Origin: Clostridium_AW sp040797845
Lineage (GTDB): Bacteria; Bacillota; Clostridia; Clostridiales; Clostridiaceae
Assembly (NCBI GenBank): GCA_040797845.1
Contig: JBFNFA010000007.1
Coordinates: 62,001-126,000 of the forward strand
Direction of reading: 5' to 3'
DNA: 64,000 nucleotides
Shown: positions 7,818 through 16,027 of the stretch, piece by piece
Position numbering within the stretch: position 1 is the stretch's first letter
Layout of the letters: the number at the start of each line of letters is the position of its first letter
Translations under genes and position numbers: made by a program
Notes under the pieces: generated by a model
What the model saw: the letters and a program-made list of their open reading frames with translations, nothing else
What the model was told of the DNA's origin: nothing
Databases searched by the model: none

Positions 7818-8333
7818 ATGGAAAAGAATAAAAAAATTATAATAGGAATTACATTTGCTTTTTTAGTATGTTCTTTAGGAGCTTACAGATATATCAATGT
7901 TAACAAAAACATTGATGAAAAAATTAACTTTAATGTAGAAAATAGCTTTAATGGAAAGAATAGTTTTAATATAAGCCAAGTAGATTGGACGGGGCAAACA
8001 AAATGGTGGACCGACAATACTGGAAATAATTTATACGATATTAAATTTGAATTCTTTGATGGAACGGATATAAAGGAGATAATAACTGAAAATGCTAATT
8101 ATGATATGAAAATAAAAAGTGATGTTGCCAATGGAGAATTAAATATCAAAATTTATAATGGTGAAAAGATATTATTCGATAAAAACGGTGAAATAGATGA
8201 TACTATAACAATTTCAAATGATGGTAGTAAAAATGTAAGGATTGAACTTACAGCGAAAGAAGCAGAAGGTCATGTTAAAATTGAATTAGTACCTAATATA
8301 ATAAGAGTTTCTAAAGATATTTTCAAAGTATAG
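7818..8333 (+). CDS. Exported or membrane-anchored hypothetical protein
   Basis: A 171-residue protein with one N-terminal hydrophobic segment (IIIGITFAFLVCSLGAY) after a basic start. The remainder is polar and beta-rich with many Asn, Asp and Lys residues and a WWTDNTG segment. The likely location is outside the membrane, anchored or released. RBS GAGGGG precedes the ATG. It follows the sigma-factor operon and could be one of its targets, but this is only context. I do not recognise the family. Confidence 0.6.
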   Translation: MEKNKKIIIGITFAFLVCSLGAYRYINVNKNIDEKINFNVENSFNGKNSFNISQVDWTGQTKWWTDNTGNNLYDIKFEFFDGTDIKEIITENANYDMKIKSDVANGELNIKIYNGEKILFDKNGEIDDTITISNDGSKNVRIELTAKEAEGHVKIELVPNIIRVSKDIFKV

Positions 8334-8351
8334 GCTGTGATAGACTATTTA

Positions 8352-8455
8352 GTAATTGTAACTTTTTAAAAAATAATTGATTATGTAAATGAGAAACTGG
8401 TTATATAGTAAAGTGACTTCAAAAAAGTCACTTTATTATGTAATCAGTTTTTTGT
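8352..8455 (+). repeat. Covarying-hairpin repeat family, copy 4 (shorter)
   Basis: The left flank AATTGTAACTTTTTAAAAAA and ATAATTG...AAATGAGAAACTGG match the family. The hairpin at 8394-8450 pairs AAACTGG with TCAGTTT at its base. Its centre AAAGTGACTTCAAAAAAGTC is fully palindromic, ending in ACTTT. It lies between the exported-protein gene and the two-component promoter. Confidence 0.65.
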
Positions 8456-8500
8456 CATAGACCAAGATAAAAAATAAATATTTCACTGACTATTACCAGA

Positions 8501-8573
8501 TTAAGAAGTATGTTGTAATTTTTTTAAGAAAACATTAAGAATATTTGTAGATTTATCATAATTGTTTTATGAT
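8501..8573 (+). promoter_or_regulatory. Response-regulator direct repeats and inverted repeat
   Basis: TTAAGAA occurs at 8501, 8524 and 8535. The last two are spaced exactly 11 bp apart, the usual geometry for OmpR-family dimers, and the first lies two turns upstream. A separate inverted repeat, ATCATAA (8555-8561) with TTATGAT (8567-8573), follows near the likely -10 region (GTATAAG). Autoregulation by the regulator at 8612 is the simplest reading. Confidence 0.55.
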
Positions 8574-8611
8574 AGTATAAGATATATTGTTATAGAAGGA
8601 GGCTTTTAGCT

Positions 8612-9316
8612 ATGACAAGGGAAACTATTTTAATCGTTGATGACGAAAAAGAGATAAGGGATTTAATTGGAATATATCTAGAAAATGAAGGCTATAAAGT
8701 GATTAAGTGTGGCAATGGAATGGAAGCTTTAGATTACTTGCAAAGCCAGGATATAGATTTAATAGTACTAGATATAATGATGCCTAAAATGGATGGCATG
8801 GAAGCATGTATGAAGATTAGAGAAGAAAAGAGTATGCCTATAATTATGCTATCTGCTAAAAGTGAAGATATGGATAAAATATGGGGACTGACAGCAGGGG
8901 CAGATGACTATGTAACAAAACCATTTAATCCATTAGAGCTTATCGCTAGAATAAAGTCGCAGCTAAGAAGATATAAAAAGTTTAATACTAGCTTAGTAGT
9001 TGCTCAAGATGAAAATATTATCGAAATAGATGATCTTATAATAAATATAGCAACCCGTGAAGTGAGAGTGGGAGAACGGGAAATCAAGCTTACTCCAATT
9101 GAATTTTCAATTTTAGAGCTGTTAGCTAGGAATAAAGGTATTGTATTTAGTATAGAAAAGATATATGAAAGGGTATGGAAGGAAGACTTCTTTAAATCAG
9201 ATAATACCGTTATGGTTCATATAAGAAAGTTAAGGGAAAAAATTGAAGAGGACTCTAGAAAACCAAAATATATAAAAACTGTATGGGGCGTAGGATATAA
9301 AGTTGAAAATATGTAA
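8612..9316 (+). CDS. OmpR-family response regulator (VanR/PhoP-like)
   Basis: A 234-residue protein with a receiver domain (VDDEKEI acidic pair, phospho-acceptor Asp about residue 54 in VLDIMMPKMDG, Ser in MLSAK, Lys in VTKPF). A C-terminal winged helix ends in HIRKLREKI and WGVGYK. RBS AGGAGG lies 8 bp upstream. It precedes its kinase by 18 bp. The upstream TTAAGAA repeats suggest it controls its own promoter. Confidence 0.93.
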   Translation: MTRETILIVDDEKEIRDLIGIYLENEGYKVIKCGNGMEALDYLQSQDIDLIVLDIMMPKMDGMEACMKIREEKSMPIIMLSAKSEDMDKIWGLTAGADDYVTKPFNPLELIARIKSQLRRYKKFNTSLVVAQDENIIEIDDLIINIATREVRVGEREIKLTPIEFSILELLARNKGIVFSIEKIYERVWKEDFFKSDNTVMVHIRKLREKIEEDSRKPKYIKTVWGVGYKVENM

Positions 9317-9334
9317 GAAGATATGAGGTGAAAC

Positions 9335-10948
9335 ATGATTTTAAAAAGAATATTTAAAGGTATTTTTGGAGGACTATGGAGATTTTTCACCAAACCTTTT
9401 AGATGGATGTGGAAACTTTTTATTAAAATTGTTAGGGGATTGTGGGCATTTTGTGCGAAACCTTTTAAAATAATCAAAGATAAAGTATTAGATTTATATT
9501 TCAATTTAAAAGGTAAAGTTAACCAAAATATAAGATGGGAGCTCATTGTTATATTTGGAGTATGTTTATCCCTATCATTTATATTTTTTACTTTAACTAA
9601 TTCCTTTTTTTCAAAACCTAGATCCTATTCTGAAATAAATTATCAAAATAGTATAAGACAAATGTCTAATGTAGCTTTAGAGATAGGATATAACTTAGAT
9701 AATAAAAAGATTAGCATTAAAGATAGTAAAACAATAAGTGAAGTATTAAATAATTATAATGATGATTCATCAAATAAAATATTAATAGTTGATGAATCAG
9801 GAAAAGTAATATATAAGACTAATAATGCTGAAGAAACTCACCTAGATATGCACGCAGTTATAAGAAATGCAATGAGCTTTAAAAATAGTTATGATCAAGG
9901 AAGAGATTACGATAGCAGTATGGGAGAATTTATAACATTTTACCCTGTTGGATTTTCTGATAGTAGAGCCTACGTTGTATTAAAAGGAAGCCCTCGAGGA
10001 GACATTGAAACAAAGTATTATACTCAACAGAGATCATTTTTTGCACTAGTATTATCTGTAATATTTTTTATTATAATTTTTTACCTTATAACAGGAAGAA
10101 AAGTAAGATATATTCAGGAAATAGCATTAGGTGTTATGTATATTGCAAAGGGTCAATTAAATTTTAGAATTGACCAAAAGGGAGAAGATGAGTTGGCAAA
10201 TTTAGCTCAAAATATTAATTTTATGACTGGAGAATTAAGAGATAAAATTGAAAAGGAAAGAGAATTAGAGAAAACTAAAGGTGAGCTTATTACTAATGTG
10301 TCCCATGATTTAAGAACTCCATTAACTTCAATACTTGGATATTTAAATTTAATAAAAGATAGCAAGTACAGTGATAAAGAAGAAATGATGGAATATATAA
10401 ATATTGCCTATAATAAATCTGAAAAGTTAAAGATATTAATAGATGAATTGTTTGAATACACTAAGATTACCAGTGATGGTATAAGGTTGAATTTAACAGA
10501 GATAGCTTTAAATGAGTTAATAGAACAATTGACTGAGGAATTCGTACCTATATTTGAGGAAAATAAGATAAGTGTAACTAAAGATTTACTAAAGGAAAGT
10601 ATTAAGGTTACAGCTGATGGGGATAAGCTAGCTAGAGTATTTGAAAACCTTATAGTAAACGCAATAAGATATAGTTATAAGCCAGGAGACATTAGAATTA
10701 CTCTTGATAAAGTTGAGGACTACGCTTTATTTAGTATATCAAACAGAGGAGATAATATAAAAGAAGAAGATTTAGATAAGATATTTGAAAGGTTCTATAG
10801 ATTAGAAAAATCAAGAGCTGAAATTACAGGAGGAAGTGGTCTAGGACTAGCTATTTCAAAAAGTATTATAAATTTACATGGTGGTGAAATATGGGCCGAA
10901 TCCAAAGATAATATTATTACTTTTTTTGTAAAAATATCTACAAAATAA
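9335..10948 (+). CDS. Sensor histidine kinase with aromatic-rich N-terminal repeats
   Basis: This 537-residue kinase is partner to the regulator upstream. Residues 1-60 come before the first membrane helix and contain a duplicated aromatic/basic segment, GLWRFFTKPFRWMWKLF (about 12-28) and GLWAFCAKPFKIIKDKV (about 34-50). Transmembrane helix 1 is at about 68-88, an external sensor domain at 89-230 and helix 2 at about 233-252. HAMP, HisKA (NVSHDLRTPL, His about 324) and HATPase (NLIVNAIRYS, GSGLGLAIS) domains follow. The N-terminal extension is unusual for VanS-like kinases and may lie on the membrane surface. Confidence 0.9.
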   Translation: MILKRIFKGIFGGLWRFFTKPFRWMWKLFIKIVRGLWAFCAKPFKIIKDKVLDLYFNLKGKVNQNIRWELIVIFGVCLSLSFIFFTLTNSFFSKPRSYSEINYQNSIRQMSNVALEIGYNLDNKKISIKDSKTISEVLNNYNDDSSNKILIVDESGKVIYKTNNAEETHLDMHAVIRNAMSFKNSYDQGRDYDSSMGEFITFYPVGFSDSRAYVVLKGSPRGDIETKYYTQQRSFFALVLSVIFFIIIFYLITGRKVRYIQEIALGVMYIAKGQLNFRIDQKGEDELANLAQNINFMTGELRDKIEKERELEKTKGELITNVSHDLRTPLTSILGYLNLIKDSKYSDKEEMMEYINIAYNKSEKLKILIDELFEYTKITSDGIRLNLTEIALNELIEQLTEEFVPIFEENKISVTKDLLKESIKVTADGDKLARVFENLIVNAIRYSYKPGDIRITLDKVEDYALFSISNRGDNIKEEDLDKIFERFYRLEKSRAEITGGSGLGLAISKSIINLHGGEIWAESKDNIITFFVKISTK

Positions 10949-10995
10949 AATACATTACATCAAAGTATATGTATTATCGTATTAATTTTATATGT

Positions 10996-11030
10996 AAAAA
11001 AGATTCTTTATTATAAAAGGGTCTTTTTTT
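10996..11030 (+). terminator. Terminator of the OmpR-type operon
   Basis: AAAAAAGATTCTTT (10996-11009) pairs with AAAGGGTCTTTTTT (11016-11029) with two G-T pairs and a short AT loop. The 3' arm ends in a T-run. Confidence 0.8.
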
Positions 11031-11173
11031 ACAGTTTTTTGTAGATAATTATGGGATATTTGTTCAATACAAGAGTATAAATTTTTGATATAATATTTTT
11101 TGCGGGCTAGTAAAGTATTAAAAAATTAAAGTTTAATGTTAATTTCTGTAAAAAAAGGGGGCAAACTAAAATA

Positions 11174-12478
11174 ATGATTTTAGATATCATTAATAGTACT
11201 TTAAATAGTATAGAATCTAAAAATGATTTTTCCCTAGATAGCATTGACTTAGAAGAGGTTTTTTATGAATTATTTAAACTATCTATAAAATATTCAGAAG
11301 CAGAAAAAGGGTATTTAGTTATTGTCAAAGATAATAATATGTATGTTAAAAAAGGAAATGATATGGTTTTTATAGAAGAAATGGTTGATATTTACAGAGA
11401 AATATTATATTATGTTAAAAGACGTTTAGAGACTGTTGTTATCATTGATGGGGAGAATGACTTTAAGCATAATAAAAATTCTTATATTATTAAAAATAAT
11501 ATAAAATCCTTACTATGCATGCCTATAACCTATAATGACGAATTAATTGCATTGTTGTATTTAGAGCATAGAACTAAAACTTTTGTCTTTAATAACGATA
11601 AAGTAAAGATAATAAAATTTTTATGGAAACATACTATTTCTACTATGGAGGATAAAATGTTAAACTATAAGAATAAAAAAAGAGATGAAGCTCTAGAATA
11701 TCAAAAATTAAAAAAAGAATTGATACTAAATATTTCTCATGAGTTAAAGACACCAATTAATGTTATACATACTGCATTGCAAATGTGTAATTTAGTTGTA
11801 GATGACTCTGAAAATAACAATTCAGCATTACTTAAAACTTATTTTAATATTATGAGAAAGAATTGTTATAGACTTCTAAGAATAGCAGATAATACTTTAG
11901 ATATTTCTAGTATAGATTCCGGTTGTTGTGAACTAAATATTGAGAATATAGATATAGTGAGTTTAATTGAAAACATTACAATGTCTTCAGTTCAATATGC
12001 AAAAGCTAAAGGAATAGAACTAATTTTTGATACGGATGTTGAAGAAAGATATTTGGCTTGTGATGGAGATAAAATTGAAAAAATAATGCTAAATTTACTT
12101 TCAAATGCGTTGAAATTCACTAAAAAAGGTGGACAAGTTTTTGTTAGAATAAAAGATAGGAATGATTATATTTATATATCAGTTAAGGATACAGGAATTG
12201 GGATTAAATCCGACAAAATAGACGCAATTTTCGATAAATTTGAACAAGCAGATAGATCATTGTGTCGAAAAAACGAAGGTAGTGGCATTGGATTGCCATT
12301 AGTAAAAGCATTAGCTGAAATACATAATGGTAAGGTATGGGTAAATAGTGAGTATGGCAAGGGAAGTGAATTCATAGTAAAATTACCTATAAAAAACTGT
12401 ACCATGGAGAATCATAATTTTTATCATTTTACGGACTTAGATAAAATCAAAATTGAGTTTTCAGACATATATTTATAA
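11174..12478 (+). CDS. GAF-domain histidine kinase, soluble
   Basis: A 434-residue cytoplasmic kinase with no membrane helices. An N-terminal GAF-like sensor region (about 20-165, with KAEKGYLVIVKD and LLCMPITYNDELIALLYLE) precedes HisKA (NISHELKTPINVIHT, His about 189) and HATPase (LLSNALKFTKKGG, DTGIGI, GSGIGLPLVK). A divergent C-terminal ~25-residue tail follows. RBS AAGGGGG is 12 bp upstream. No response regulator gene is adjacent, so it is an orphan whose partner is elsewhere. Confidence 0.88.
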   Translation: MILDIINSTLNSIESKNDFSLDSIDLEEVFYELFKLSIKYSEAEKGYLVIVKDNNMYVKKGNDMVFIEEMVDIYREILYYVKRRLETVVIIDGENDFKHNKNSYIIKNNIKSLLCMPITYNDELIALLYLEHRTKTFVFNNDKVKIIKFLWKHTISTMEDKMLNYKNKKRDEALEYQKLKKELILNISHELKTPINVIHTALQMCNLVVDDSENNNSALLKTYFNIMRKNCYRLLRIADNTLDISSIDSGCCELNIENIDIVSLIENITMSSVQYAKAKGIELIFDTDVEERYLACDGDKIEKIMLNLLSNALKFTKKGGQVFVRIKDRNDYIYISVKDTGIGIKSDKIDAIFDKFEQADRSLCRKNEGSGIGLPLVKALAEIHNGKVWVNSEYGKGSEFIVKLPIKNCTMENHNFYHFTDLDKIKIEFSDIYL

Positions 12479-12508
12479 TAGTACTATATTTTATAAGGAG
12501 GATGAATA

Positions 12509-13366
12509 TTGACTGAAATAAATAATAGAGGTAAGGCTATTGCATATATGATTTTATCTTCATTATGCTTTGCGATTATGGCCGCCTTAGTGAAAATGTC
12601 AGGTGATATACCTACATTGGAGAAAACATTTTTTAGGAACTTTGTTAGCTTAATAGTTTCCGTATCTATAATATTTAGAAAAAAACAAAAACCCTGGGGA
12701 AAGAAAGAGAATAGAAAGCACTTAATTTTAAGAGGGGCTCTTGGAACTATTGGTATGATAACTTATTTTTATTGCATAGATAATATGCTACTAGCAGATT
12801 CCTCTATGTTAAATAAGGTTCATCCGTTTTTTACTATAATTTTTGCGGTGTGGTTTTTAAAAGAAAAGCTTCCTAAAATACAAATACCAGCTCTTATATT
12901 GTCACTCATAGGTATATTATTTGTAATGAAGCCTAAATTTGATATGACTGTAATACCAGCTATAGTTGGTATAGCTTCTGCAGCTTTTTCAGGAGGAGCT
13001 TATACAGTCGTTAGATATTTAGGAGATAAGGAAAATTCAGAGATTATAGTTTTTTATTTTTCATTTATTTCAACTTTAACAGCTATAATGATAATTCCTT
13101 TTAATTATGTACCTTTAAATTTAAATCAATTTATAATGCTAATCAGTGCAGGAGTATTCGCTGCTATAGCACAATTTTCTTTAACTATATCTTATAAGTA
13201 TGCCCCTGCTTCAGAAGTTTCTATATATAACTATACAAACATAATATTTGCACAGATAATAGCCTTCTTTCTATGGGCAGAGGTTCCAGATATTTATAGC
13301 ATAATAGGATATATTCTAATCATCGGTTCATCATTAATGGTATTTTTATATGAAGGAAAAGAATAA
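12509..13366 (+). CDS. EamA/DMT-family transporter
   Basis: A 285-residue inner-membrane protein with about ten hydrophobic helices arranged as two EamA repeats. Typical motifs include FFRNFVSL in the first half and the second-repeat ASEVSIYNYTNIIFAQIIAF. The start is the TTG at 12509, 9 bp after AAGGAGGA; the nearby ATG is out of frame. DMT proteins export metabolites or drugs; the substrate cannot be read from the sequence. Confidence 0.88.
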   Translation: MTEINNRGKAIAYMILSSLCFAIMAALVKMSGDIPTLEKTFFRNFVSLIVSVSIIFRKKQKPWGKKENRKHLILRGALGTIGMITYFYCIDNMLLADSSMLNKVHPFFTIIFAVWFLKEKLPKIQIPALILSLIGILFVMKPKFDMTVIPAIVGIASAAFSGGAYTVVRYLGDKENSEIIVFYFSFISTLTAIMIIPFNYVPLNLNQFIMLISAGVFAAIAQFSLTISYKYAPASEVSIYNYTNIIFAQIIAFFLWAEVPDIYSIIGYILIIGSSLMVFLYEGKE

Positions 13367-13369
13367 TTT

Positions 13370-13415
13370 TTTACAAAGATAATTTGGTTATCCAAGATGA
13401 GCACTAGAACTGGTT
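13370..13415 (+). repeat. Fragment of the covarying-hairpin repeat family
   Basis: ACAAAGATAATTTGGTTATC and CAAGATGAGCACTAGAACTGG closely follow the left flank of the copy at 21736-21772 (GCAAAGATAATTATGGTATC, CAAAAATGAGAACTGAGG). The hairpin itself is not preserved, so this looks like a decayed or truncated copy. Confidence 0.45.
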
Positions 13416-13511
13416 AAGTATGAGATAAGTTTTAAAAATGTGAATTGAAAGTTAATTTAAAATATGCTAAGATTAATTTAATAAATAAAATGTTTTATGG
13501 AGGTGAAAGGT

Positions 13512-13658
13512 ATGGCGAATTTCTTTTTAGTAAACACAATTTTAGATAGATTACCAATGTCATTATCTGGAATTACACATGTTGATTTCGATTTTACGGG
13601 AGGAGTCTGTCCAAAATTGAATAATGTACTAAAAAGAAGTGAGTTATCTTTGCCTTAA
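13512..13658 (+). CDS. Small ORF, 48 residues, unknown
   Basis: An ATG preceded by a strong RBS (GGAGGTGAAAGG, about 5 bp away) opens 48 codons, beginning MANFFLVNTILDRLPMSLSG and ending KRSELSLP. A convincing terminator follows 24 bp after the stop. There is no membrane helix and a single Cys (GGVCPKL). It lies between a DMT transporter and an ABC-F gene. It could be a small standalone protein or a leader peptide; I do not recognise it. Confidence 0.55.
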   Translation: MANFFLVNTILDRLPMSLSGITHVDFDFTGGVCPKLNNVLKRSELSLP

Positions 13659-13682
13659 ATATATTATAATTATGTTGTTTTT

Positions 13683-13716
13683 AACCCAGGTAAGGATTAG
13701 CTTGCCTGGGTTTTTT
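13683..13716 (+). terminator. Terminator after the 48-residue ORF
   Basis: AACCCAGGTAAG (13683-13694) pairs with CTTGCCTGGGTT (13701-13712) around a 6-nt loop, followed by Ts. The same hairpin design occurs at 13942. Confidence 0.88.
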
Positions 13717-13740
13717 AGTTTTGATAGGATAAAACTAATC

Positions 13741-13770
13741 TTAACTACTCATTTATGCTTAATATATAAT
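13741..13770 (+). promoter_or_regulatory. Candidate sigma-A promoter of the ABC-F leader
   Basis: TTAACT (13741-13746) and TATAAT (13765-13770) are separated by 18 bp. A transcript from here would have a leader of about 250 nt before the ABC-F start, crossing the terminator at 13942. Confidence 0.4.
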
Positions 13771-13941
13771 CTTTAAAAAAGGTTTTAATATTATACAGTG
13801 TATATAAGTTATGATATTAAAGCTATAACTTTTAACCGTATGTGTTATTTTTATGAAAAATCTTTATTGGTGTATTTTATTAAACCCCTTAGATTATATA
13901 ATGGATTAGTTATAATTGATTTATATTAAATTTCAAAATAC

Positions 13942-13984
13942 AAAACCCGGGTAAGTGTTTCTTGCTCGGGTTTTATTATTTTTA
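13942..13984 (+). terminator. Terminator or attenuator in the ABC-F leader
   Basis: AAAACCCGGGTAAG (13942-13955) pairs along its whole length with CTTGCTCGGGTTTT (13961-13974), followed by TTTTATTATTTTT. Its T-run ends about 45 bp before the ABC-F start codon, so any transcript begun upstream must read through it. Compared with the hairpin at 13683, an A-T pair has become G-C, a compensated change. AAACCCC at 13883-13889 could compete for the 3' arm. Attenuation control of ABC-F genes is known in Bacillus and others; here it is inferred. Confidence 0.6.
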
Positions 13985-14028
13985 AAAGAAAAATCAATAT
14001 TAATTAAGACATAAGGGAGGAGTTAATT

Positions 14029-15921
14029 ATGATAGAATTAGCGTTAAAAGAAGTAGAAAAATATTTTGGAGGTAATAGAATTTTTAGTAATATTACTTTT
14101 GAAGCTCAATATGGAGAAAGAATTGGATTAATAGGGAGAAATGGTACTGGTAAAACTACAATTTTTAAAATTATTGCAGGTGTTGAGAAGCAGGATAAGG
14201 GTTTCATAACTATACGAAAAAATTCAGTAGTAGGATATTTAGATCAAATACCTAATTTCCCTGAGCAATTTAAAGTGATAGATGTTTTAAAAACTGCCTT
14301 TGAAATTCAATATGAAATAAATAAACAATTAAAAGAATTGGAAATAGAAATGGCTGCCTTAGATGGGAAAGAATTAGAATATACATTAAAAAAATATTCC
14401 AAGCTCAGTGAAGTTTATGAAGCAAAAGGTGGCTATGAAATAGAAGAAAAATTGAGCAAGATTTGCACTGGATTGAAATTTAATGAGGATTTTTTAAATA
14501 GGGACTTTGTGAGTTTAAGTGGTGGAGAAAAGACTATTGTAATATTAGGTAAAATTTTATTGCAGAGTCCAGATGTACTGCTCCTTGATGAGCCTTCAAA
14601 TCATTTGGATATGGCATCAATAGAATGGCTTGAAAGTTATCTTAAAGCATATAAAGGTACGGTGATAATAATTTCCCATGACAGATATTTTTTAGATAGA
14701 GTGGTAACGAAAATAGTTGAAATAGAGGATGGAGAAACCTCCCTTTATGATGGTAATTATTCTTATTATGTTAAAGAAAAACAAAGAAAGGTTTTTGAAC
14801 AATTTGAAGCTTATAAAGATCAACAGAAAAAAATAAAAGCTATGGAAAAAGCTATAAAACAGCTTAGAGAATGGGCTGTTCAAGGGGATAATGAAAAGTT
14901 TTTTAAAAGAGCAGCAAATATGCAAAAAAGGTTAGATAAAATACAAAAAATTGATAAACCAATAGTAAATCAGCCTAAAATTCAGTTGGATTTTATTGAA
15001 GCTGATAGATCAGGCAAGGATGTAGTAAGCTTTAAAGGTATAGGAAAAAGTTTTAATGATAAGAAAATACTAGAGGAAGTAAATTTAGATATTAAATATA
15101 AGCAGTGTATAGCATTAATCGGGGATAACGGCAGTGGAAAGTCAACTATCGTAAAAATGATTTTGGGGGAATTTAAACCAGATTGTGGGGAAATAAAATT
15201 AGGAGCTAACACTAAAATAGGATATCTTCCGCAAAATGTAATCTTTGATAATGAAAATCTAACTGTACTTGAAACATTTAGAGAAGGCATGACTATTTCA
15301 GAAGGAGCAGCTAGAGGAATATTAGCTAAATTTTTATTCTATGGAGAGAGTGTTTTTAAAAAGGTTAAAGGTCTTTCAGGAGGAGAGAAAAGCAGACTTA
15401 AACTTTGCAAATTAATTCAAAATGATATAAATTTGCTTATACTTGATGAGCCTACAAACCATCTTGATATAGATTCAAGAGAAATGCTTGAAGAAGCATT
15501 AATGGAGTTTAAAGGAACCATATTTTTTATCTCCCATGATAGGTTTTTTATAAATAAAATTGCAGAAATGATATGTGAAATAGAAGATAAAAAGATTGTT
15601 AATTATTATGGAGACTATGAATATTATAAGGAAAAGAAAAAAGAAATCAAAAGAAGTAATATAGAAATTCCTAGTAAAGATAAAATAAATAAACCACAAA
15701 ATATAGAAAAACCTAAGAGTATAGTAAGTAATAAGTTAAAGGAAGCAGAGAGATTAGAAAAAATAATAGAAGAACTTGAAAGAAAAGTAGAAAATATAGA
15801 CAATGAAATCAATAATAATGGAAGTGACTATGATAAGCTAGTAGAGCTAGATAAGGAAAGAGCGAGGATTCAAGAAGAATTAGACATAATGCTTGAAAAA
15901 TGGATGGAGCTTCATAACTAA
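14029..15921 (+). CDS. ABC-F family ATPase (ribosome-associated)
   Basis: A 630-residue soluble protein with two ABC domains and no membrane segment. Domain 1 has GRNGTGKTT, LSGGEKT and LLDEPSNHLD with HDRYFLD. Domain 2 has GDNGSGKST, LSGGEKSR and LDEPTNHLD with HDRFFIN. Between them is the charged interdomain linker (about 245-320) that reaches into the ribosome in this family. A C-terminal coiled coil (about 555-628) follows. The length and tail resemble Bacillus YdiF/Uup. Members rescue stalled ribosomes or protect them from antibiotics; the leader with a terminator favours induced expression. Confidence 0.9.
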   Translation: MIELALKEVEKYFGGNRIFSNITFEAQYGERIGLIGRNGTGKTTIFKIIAGVEKQDKGFITIRKNSVVGYLDQIPNFPEQFKVIDVLKTAFEIQYEINKQLKELEIEMAALDGKELEYTLKKYSKLSEVYEAKGGYEIEEKLSKICTGLKFNEDFLNRDFVSLSGGEKTIVILGKILLQSPDVLLLDEPSNHLDMASIEWLESYLKAYKGTVIIISHDRYFLDRVVTKIVEIEDGETSLYDGNYSYYVKEKQRKVFEQFEAYKDQQKKIKAMEKAIKQLREWAVQGDNEKFFKRAANMQKRLDKIQKIDKPIVNQPKIQLDFIEADRSGKDVVSFKGIGKSFNDKKILEEVNLDIKYKQCIALIGDNGSGKSTIVKMILGEFKPDCGEIKLGANTKIGYLPQNVIFDNENLTVLETFREGMTISEGAARGILAKFLFYGESVFKKVKGLSGGEKSRLKLCKLIQNDINLLILDEPTNHLDIDSREMLEEALMEFKGTIFFISHDRFFINKIAEMICEIEDKKIVNYYGDYEYYKEKKKEIKRSNIEIPSKDKINKPQNIEKPKSIVSNKLKEAERLEKIIEELERKVENIDNEINNNGSDYDKLVELDKERARIQEELDIMLEKWMELHN

Positions 15922-15979
15922 AATATAGCTAAATATAATTTTAGATTTAACACAAGATAGGGCTATTAATTCTTAGTTT

Positions 15980-16013
15980 CAGCTGGAGTTTAAAAAAATA
16001 TTTACTCCAGCTG
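15980..16013. terminator. Bidirectional terminator between convergent genes
   Basis: CAGCTGGAGT (15980-15989) and ACTCCAGCTG (16004-16013) form a perfect 10-bp stem with an A/T-rich loop. It separates the ABC-F gene from the convergent methionine aminopeptidase gene. Confidence 0.75.
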
Positions 16014-16027
16014 AGACTTATAAGAAA

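Noticed and set aside
13840..13929. 29-codon and 18-codon (13853-13909) ORFs in the ABC-F leader as leader peptides
   Set aside because: Neither has a ribosome binding site. They could matter for attenuation but cannot be supported as genes.
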